Assembly: GCF_900116635.1 (NCBI RefSeq)
Contig: NZ_FPBJ01000011.1
Span: 1 to 64,000, forward strand
DNA length: 64,000 nt
Reading direction: 5' to 3'
Source: Xenorhabdus koppenhoeferi
GTDB taxonomy: Bacteria > Pseudomonadota > Gammaproteobacteria > Enterobacterales > Enterobacteriaceae
The position numbers and the translations under genes are program-made. The notes beneath the pieces were generated by a model. It did no database searches. It was not told the origin of the DNA and saw only the letters and a list, made by a program, of their open reading frames with translations. Positions 60,477-64,000 of this stretch are shown here, piece after piece (positions within the stretch are counted from its first letter, which is position 1; the number at the start of each line of letters is the position of its first letter).

Positions 60477-61734
60477 GAGGTGTGAAGCCTCACAGATTTC
60501 CGGCATCATTGTGCTCAATACGGGATGCGTAGTGCTCCCAGTGACTGGAGACTCCACGACATGAAATATACACCGATTGGCGTTGATATCGCAAAACATC
60601 TGATTCAGCTCCACTTCATCAATGAGCACACTGGCGAAGTGATTGATAAGCAGGTACGTAGCCAGGATTTTCTGACTTTCTTCAGTAACCGGGAACCTTG
60701 CCTGATTGGTATGGAGACCTGTGGTGGCTCTCAGCACTGGGCACGAGAACTGACAAAACAGGGGCATAAGGTACGACTGATGCAGGCCCGGTTTGTTAAG
60801 GCGTTTCTGATGGGCAACAAAAATGACGTGATGGATGCCCGCGCTATCTGGATGGCGGTACAACAGCCCGGTAAGGCGATAGCCGTCAAAACAGAAGAAC
60901 AACAGTCAGTACTGGTTCTGCATCGTTCACGCAGGCAACTGGTCAAGTTCAGAACCGCACAAATTAATGCCCTGCACGGTACGCTCCTGGAATTTGGTGA
61001 AACCCTCCACAAAGGCCGGGCAGCGTTGGACAAAGAGTTACCGGCAGCACTGGAACGACTGAAGATACGTCTTCCTCCGTACCTTATCACCGTGCTGGAG
61101 GACCAGTACAACAGGCTGGGTGAGTTGGATTCACAGATAAATAGCATCGAAAAACAGCTTGTCAGCGTGGCCAGGCAGAATGAAACCTGTCAGCGGCTGC
61201 TGAAAATACCCGGCGTGGGGCCGCTAATTGCCACGGCTGCGGTGGCCACAATGGGAGAAGCCTCCGCGTTTAAATCGGGACGAGAGTTTTCTGCTTATAT
61301 CGGACTTGTTCCGAAACAGACAGGTTCAGGCGGAAAAATCCGCCTGCTGGGGATAAGTAAACGCGGAGATACCTATATGAGGACCCTGTTTATCCATGGT
61401 GCTCGTGCGGCTGCATTACTGACAAAAGAACCTTTGCCCTGGATCACGGAACTCAAAAAACGATGCCCGACCAGTGTGGCCATCGTGGCGATGGCGAACA
61501 AACTGGCCCGGACAGTCTGGGCGATAGCGGCTCACCAGTGTGAATACGACAAGGCGCACGTCAGTGTCAGGCCAGACTAAAAGCGGCCACTGACAAACAT
61601 TAACTTTTAACAAAAGGATGAATGCAGAAAGGTTACTCTGGCAACCAGCGTGATGACAAAGACAGGTAAGACCGGGACTCACTAAACCTGAATGGTTTTA
61701 TGAGCTTAAAGCTCGCGGAGGAAATGAGGTGTGA
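60477..61734 (+). mobile_element. IS110-family insertion sequence (copy 3)
   Basis: The direct repeat GAGGTGTGA occurs at 60477-60485 and 61726-61734 and brackets an intact IS110 transposase with flanks, about 1.25 kb apart, a typical IS110 size. Whether the repeat is part of the ends or of the target is open. The element sits between a truncated gene and the TraI-domain gene. Confidence 0.6.
60561..61580 (+). CDS. IS110-family transposase
   Basis: The 339-residue transposase has the DEDD domain start YTPIGVDIAKHLIQLHF, IGMETCGGSQHWAREL and NDVMDARAIWMA, and the Transposase_20 part RLLKIPGVGPLIATAAVATM with GLVPKQTGSGGK (catalytic Ser region) and ISKRGDTYMRTLF. All parts are present in one frame, so it is probably active. 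The start is ATG 60561; an earlier in-frame ATG at 60525 lacks a binding site. It is related to, but not the same as, the frameshifted copy at 46.4 kb. Confidence 0.95.
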   Translation: MKYTPIGVDIAKHLIQLHFINEHTGEVIDKQVRSQDFLTFFSNREPCLIGMETCGGSQHWARELTKQGHKVRLMQARFVKAFLMGNKNDVMDARAIWMAVQQPGKAIAVKTEEQQSVLVLHRSRRQLVKFRTAQINALHGTLLEFGETLHKGRAALDKELPAALERLKIRLPPYLITVLEDQYNRLGELDSQINSIEKQLVSVARQNETCQRLLKIPGVGPLIATAAVATMGEASAFKSGREFSAYIGLVPKQTGSGGKIRLLGISKRGDTYMRTLFIHGARAAALLTKEPLPWITELKKRCPTSVAIVAMANKLARTVWAIAAHQCEYDKAHVSVRPD

Positions 61735-61861
61735 GTCGGCGAATGACATAGGGGCTCGCAGCTTTAAAGGCTGCAAAAAAGCCGGATATAAAGCTGCAAC
61801 CTATCTGTCAGAGTTAGAACAATGGAAGCCGTTGCAAACGGGACGCGTTCATATAAAAACC

Positions 61862-62755
61862 ATGTTTCAGCGTTTTAAATCCCGTTTTACCCGTGACCCT
61901 TCCCCGTCACAAAAAGCGCCCAGGCAAGCACCTGAAAGTGTACGCGATGCCGGCGGTTATTTCCGTCCACAGTCAGCGGAAGCGCTGCTGGCAACCGCAG
62001 AGCGTCGCCGGTATCTCCGCCAACTGTGGGAAAACAGTGTGCTGCCCGCCGGGTTATATCAGCAGTTTTATCTGGATCCGCTCCGGCAATTGTGCGCCCG
62101 TGTGCAGCATGTTCCGGCCATACAAGAGGGCGTCTGGTCTTATCGCGGCGGGTTTATTGACCTTACCCTGCAATTTACGGCCTGTGCCGTGCGGCTGGCG
62201 AAAGGACATATGCTGCCTCCGGGGGTGGCGCCGGAAACCCAGGCCGCACAAAGTCTGCTGTGGCAGGCGGTGGTATTCTGGGCGGCGCTGTTTTACCACC
62301 TGCCGCTGTTGCAGCAACTGGAAGGTGAACTGGAAGACGGGCATCACTGGCAGCCGGGATTGTGGATACCTGAGCGTCGTTTCCGCTTCCGGTTTCAGGC
62401 ACCTGGGCCTGAGCTTCCTGTCCTTTATAAAACGCTGCTGGCTGCCCGTTTGTTACCGGAGGAAGCAGTGACCTGGCTGTCTTTAGTGCCCGGTGCGTGG
62501 CAGTGCCTGATGTTGCATCTTGGCGGATATCCGTCTTCTGTCCCGTTGACGGACTCACTGCTTCAGTCTGCCGCTGAGCAGGTGCAGTCACCGCTGCTGA
62601 ATCCCGTTAAATCTGCTAAACCGACTACCGATACCAGACCGTCATCACCAAAACCCGATCCGGTTATTCCGCTTGTCACACCGGGAACAGCTTCTGCGCC
62701 CGACACTGCCGATGATATCCGGACATTACTGTCATTGTTTCAGGCGGAGGAATGA
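61862..62755 (+). CDS. MobH/TraI_2-domain protein lacking the catalytic HD residues
   Basis: A 297-residue protein matching the N-terminal TraI_2 domain of MobH relaxases: GYFRPQSAEALLATAERRRY, LRQLWENS, YLDPLRQLCARVQHVPA, GGFIDLTLQF, MLPPGVAPETQAAQS and WQAVVFWAALFYH. In active MobH proteins HH-x-PGG-x-L-x-H and LLHDxGK bind metal; here these read WSYRGGFIDLT and LFYHLPLL. The protein is also half the usual length (over 600) and lacks the C-terminal TraI_2_C domain. It is thus a degenerate or specialised relative. The frame upstream to 61700 is IS-derived. A true relaxase is not seen in this window. Confidence 0.75.
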   Translation: MFQRFKSRFTRDPSPSQKAPRQAPESVRDAGGYFRPQSAEALLATAERRRYLRQLWENSVLPAGLYQQFYLDPLRQLCARVQHVPAIQEGVWSYRGGFIDLTLQFTACAVRLAKGHMLPPGVAPETQAAQSLLWQAVVFWAALFYHLPLLQQLEGELEDGHHWQPGLWIPERRFRFRFQAPGPELPVLYKTLLAARLLPEEAVTWLSLVPGAWQCLMLHLGGYPSSVPLTDSLLQSAAEQVQSPLLNPVKSAKPTTDTRPSSPKPDPVIPLVTPGTASAPDTADDIRTLLSLFQAEE

Positions 62756-62964
62756 AATTCTGATGAGAAATAATACAAATGGTAACGATAACGATTTGAA
62801 ATTATCCAAACGCGCCGCATCAGCGCCGGAATGCCTTGTTTCCGCAATGTATAAAAGGTCACTATATGAAAAATAAAATAATTTAACGGGTTAATTAATT
62901 TGCAGTTTATTAACGGGACGTTTCTGTACCGGAACACAATATTACACACCAAGGAAACAATAAT

Positions 62965-63972
62965 ATGTTAAATAATGAGGAAACAATGGGCTGGGATGCG
63001 TTGCTGGACGAGTATTTCTTCTCACGGATGTTACGGCCGGCCACCGAATGGAGTTATCGCAAGGTCGTGCGGGTCTTTATCCGGTATCTGGGGGAAACGG
63101 GGTCGCCGGAGAGCGTGACTCACCGGGATGTCCTGCGCTGGCGGCGTCATCTGCTGACGGAAAAAAATCAGTCCCGGTATACGTGGAACAATAAGGTGGC
63201 ACACCTGCGGGCTATTTTTAATTTCGGCATGGAAAGAAAACTGTTGTCACATCCCAAAAATCCGTTTAATGACGCGGCAGTTAAAAAAGAGAAGAAACAA
63301 AAGAAAACCCTGAGTAAGGCTCAGATAACCGGGATTTACCTGCGGATGCAGCAGTATGAGGAGGAAGAACGTTTACAGACTTCCCCACGGGGCGGACGCT
63401 GTGCCTTATACCCGACAGGGTACTGGCTGACTGTATTGGATACTTTCCGGCTGACGGGCATGCGCCTGAACCAGCTGTTGCATCTGCGGTTACGGGATAT
63501 TAATCTGGACAACAGTTACATTGAGTTGCGTGTGGAAGGCAGTAAAAACCACAGTGAGTGGCGGGTGCCGATGATCCCGCAGCTGAAACCCCGGCTGGTG
63601 CAGCTGGTTGAACAGGCAAAAGCCTGTGGGGCGAAAGAGAATGATCCGCTGTTTGATTTAACCCGCCTGCGTTTTCGTCATCACGGACGCAATGTCAGTT
63701 ATCAGTATCATCATGACAGAGAAAAGCAGCATCTCCGTTCTTTCTTTAACCGCCTGTCGAAAGAGTGTGGTTTTGCCGTCTCGCCTCACCGTTTCCGTCA
63801 TACGCTGGCGACCGAACTGATGAAGGCGCCCGATCGTAATTTGCAGCTGGTCAGGTGCCTGCTGGGACACCGCAGTGTGGCGACCACGATGGAGTATATT
63901 GATATTGATATGGAAATCGCGGGTAAAACCCTGGCGAATGAACTGGCGTTTTATCTGGATCTTGCTGTGTAA
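62965..63972 (+). CDS. int: Tyrosine-type site-specific integrase
   Basis: This 335-residue recombinase has an N-terminal core-binding domain (ATEWSYRKVVRVFIRYLGET, RDVLRWRRHLL) and a catalytic domain. Catalytic residues appear in order: Arg in FRLTGMRLNQLL, Lys in VEGSKNHSEW, HRFRHT (His-x-x-Arg), GHRS (His) and the Tyr of TMEYIDID. AAGGA precedes the ATG. It lies right of the TraI-domain gene, as in SPI-7/PFGI-1-type elements, and is a candidate for ICE integration/excision. The attachment site is not in view, unless it lies beyond the right edge. Confidence 0.9.
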   Translation: MLNNEETMGWDALLDEYFFSRMLRPATEWSYRKVVRVFIRYLGETGSPESVTHRDVLRWRRHLLTEKNQSRYTWNNKVAHLRAIFNFGMERKLLSHPKNPFNDAAVKKEKKQKKTLSKAQITGIYLRMQQYEEEERLQTSPRGGRCALYPTGYWLTVLDTFRLTGMRLNQLLHLRLRDINLDNSYIELRVEGSKNHSEWRVPMIPQLKPRLVQLVEQAKACGAKENDPLFDLTRLRFRHHGRNVSYQYHHDREKQHLRSFFNRLSKECGFAVSPHRFRHTLATELMKAPDRNLQLVRCLLGHRSVATTMEYIDIDMEIAGKTLANELAFYLDLAV

Positions 63973-64000
63973 TCTGTTAACGTGAGGTAAAAAAACAGGG

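Noticed and set aside
1255-61580. Three IS110 transposases as copies of one element, hinting at a composite transposon
   Set aside because: The three proteins differ clearly in sequence and belong to different subgroups, so they do not form a matched pair.
62763-62876. Small 37-codon frame between the TraI-domain gene and the integrase gene
   Set aside because: It has a weak ribosome binding site and no recognisable sequence; chance is as likely as a gene.
1-64000. CRISPR array or Cas genes
   Set aside because: No regularly spaced short direct repeats with unique spacers and no Cas-like protein were seen. The repeated sequences found are paralogous genes, peptide cores or leader elements.
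62900-64000. tRNA gene or attachment site at the right end
   Set aside because: No cloverleaf-like sequence or duplicated tRNA 3' end was seen up to the end of the window.

Overview
The window looks like the accessory genome of an enterobacterium of the Morganellaceae type, most likely Xenorhabdus or Photorhabdus. That assignment is an inference from the gene set: phenazine genes, a CdiA/haemagglutinin-like protein, an invasin, type VI secretion parts and many IS110 elements. There are no rRNA, tRNA or housekeeping genes to fix the species.

The backbone is one integrative conjugative element (ICE) of the MPF-G (genomic-island, SPI-7 / PFGI-1 / ICEHin1056) type. Its transfer genes run left to right in two blocks. 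Block 1 (5.4-19.1 kb) holds a Ner-like regulator, a PilL-like lipoprotein, TraD and the VirB-like core up to the VirB4-type ATPase. Block 2 (33.5-38.2 kb) holds the remaining transfer genes up to the TraG-like membrane protein. Most starts overlap the preceding stop as ATGA. The right end (48.7-64 kb) carries an integrase-like protein, an ArdB-like antirestriction protein, a CbtA-like toxin, a YubB-like DUF1281 protein, an N6-methylase-like protein, a MobH/TraI-domain protein and a tyrosine integrase.

Cargo is inserted at several places. At the left edge (0-5.2 kb) are a phzB gene, a phzD stub cut off next to an IS630 remnant, an IS110 element, a DUF4276/AAA-ATPase pair and an ANT(6)-like gene. 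Between VirB4 and block 2 (19.2-33.2 kb) are a contact-dependent toxin gene with its YezG-type immunity gene, an invasin, a tandem array of GAD-like immunity genes, a vgrG stub and an orphan tssF. Downstream of traG (38.4-46.1 kb) is an apparently undescribed RiPP-like cluster. It has a 64-residue precursor with three MAWPRH cores, a radical SAM/SPASM enzyme, a small RRE-like protein, a cupin, a thiamine-diphosphate E1 alpha/beta pair, an MFS exporter, and a convergent Qnr-like pentapeptide protein that may be self-immunity. At 49.8-56.3 kb is a two-gene candidate defence system, a fusion of NERD, two kinase-like domains and an SF1 helicase plus an unknown partner.

Non-coding structure is unusually rich. 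Four right-end genes are each preceded by a three-armed leader: arm 2 can pair with arm 1 as an intrinsic terminator, or with arm 3, which covers or abuts the ribosome binding site. A multi-branched fold precedes the Ner-like regulator, an approximately 120-bp structured sequence occurs twice, and a strong hairpin separates the RiPP precursor from its enzymes. Functional statements rest on motif recognition by eye; no database search was run.
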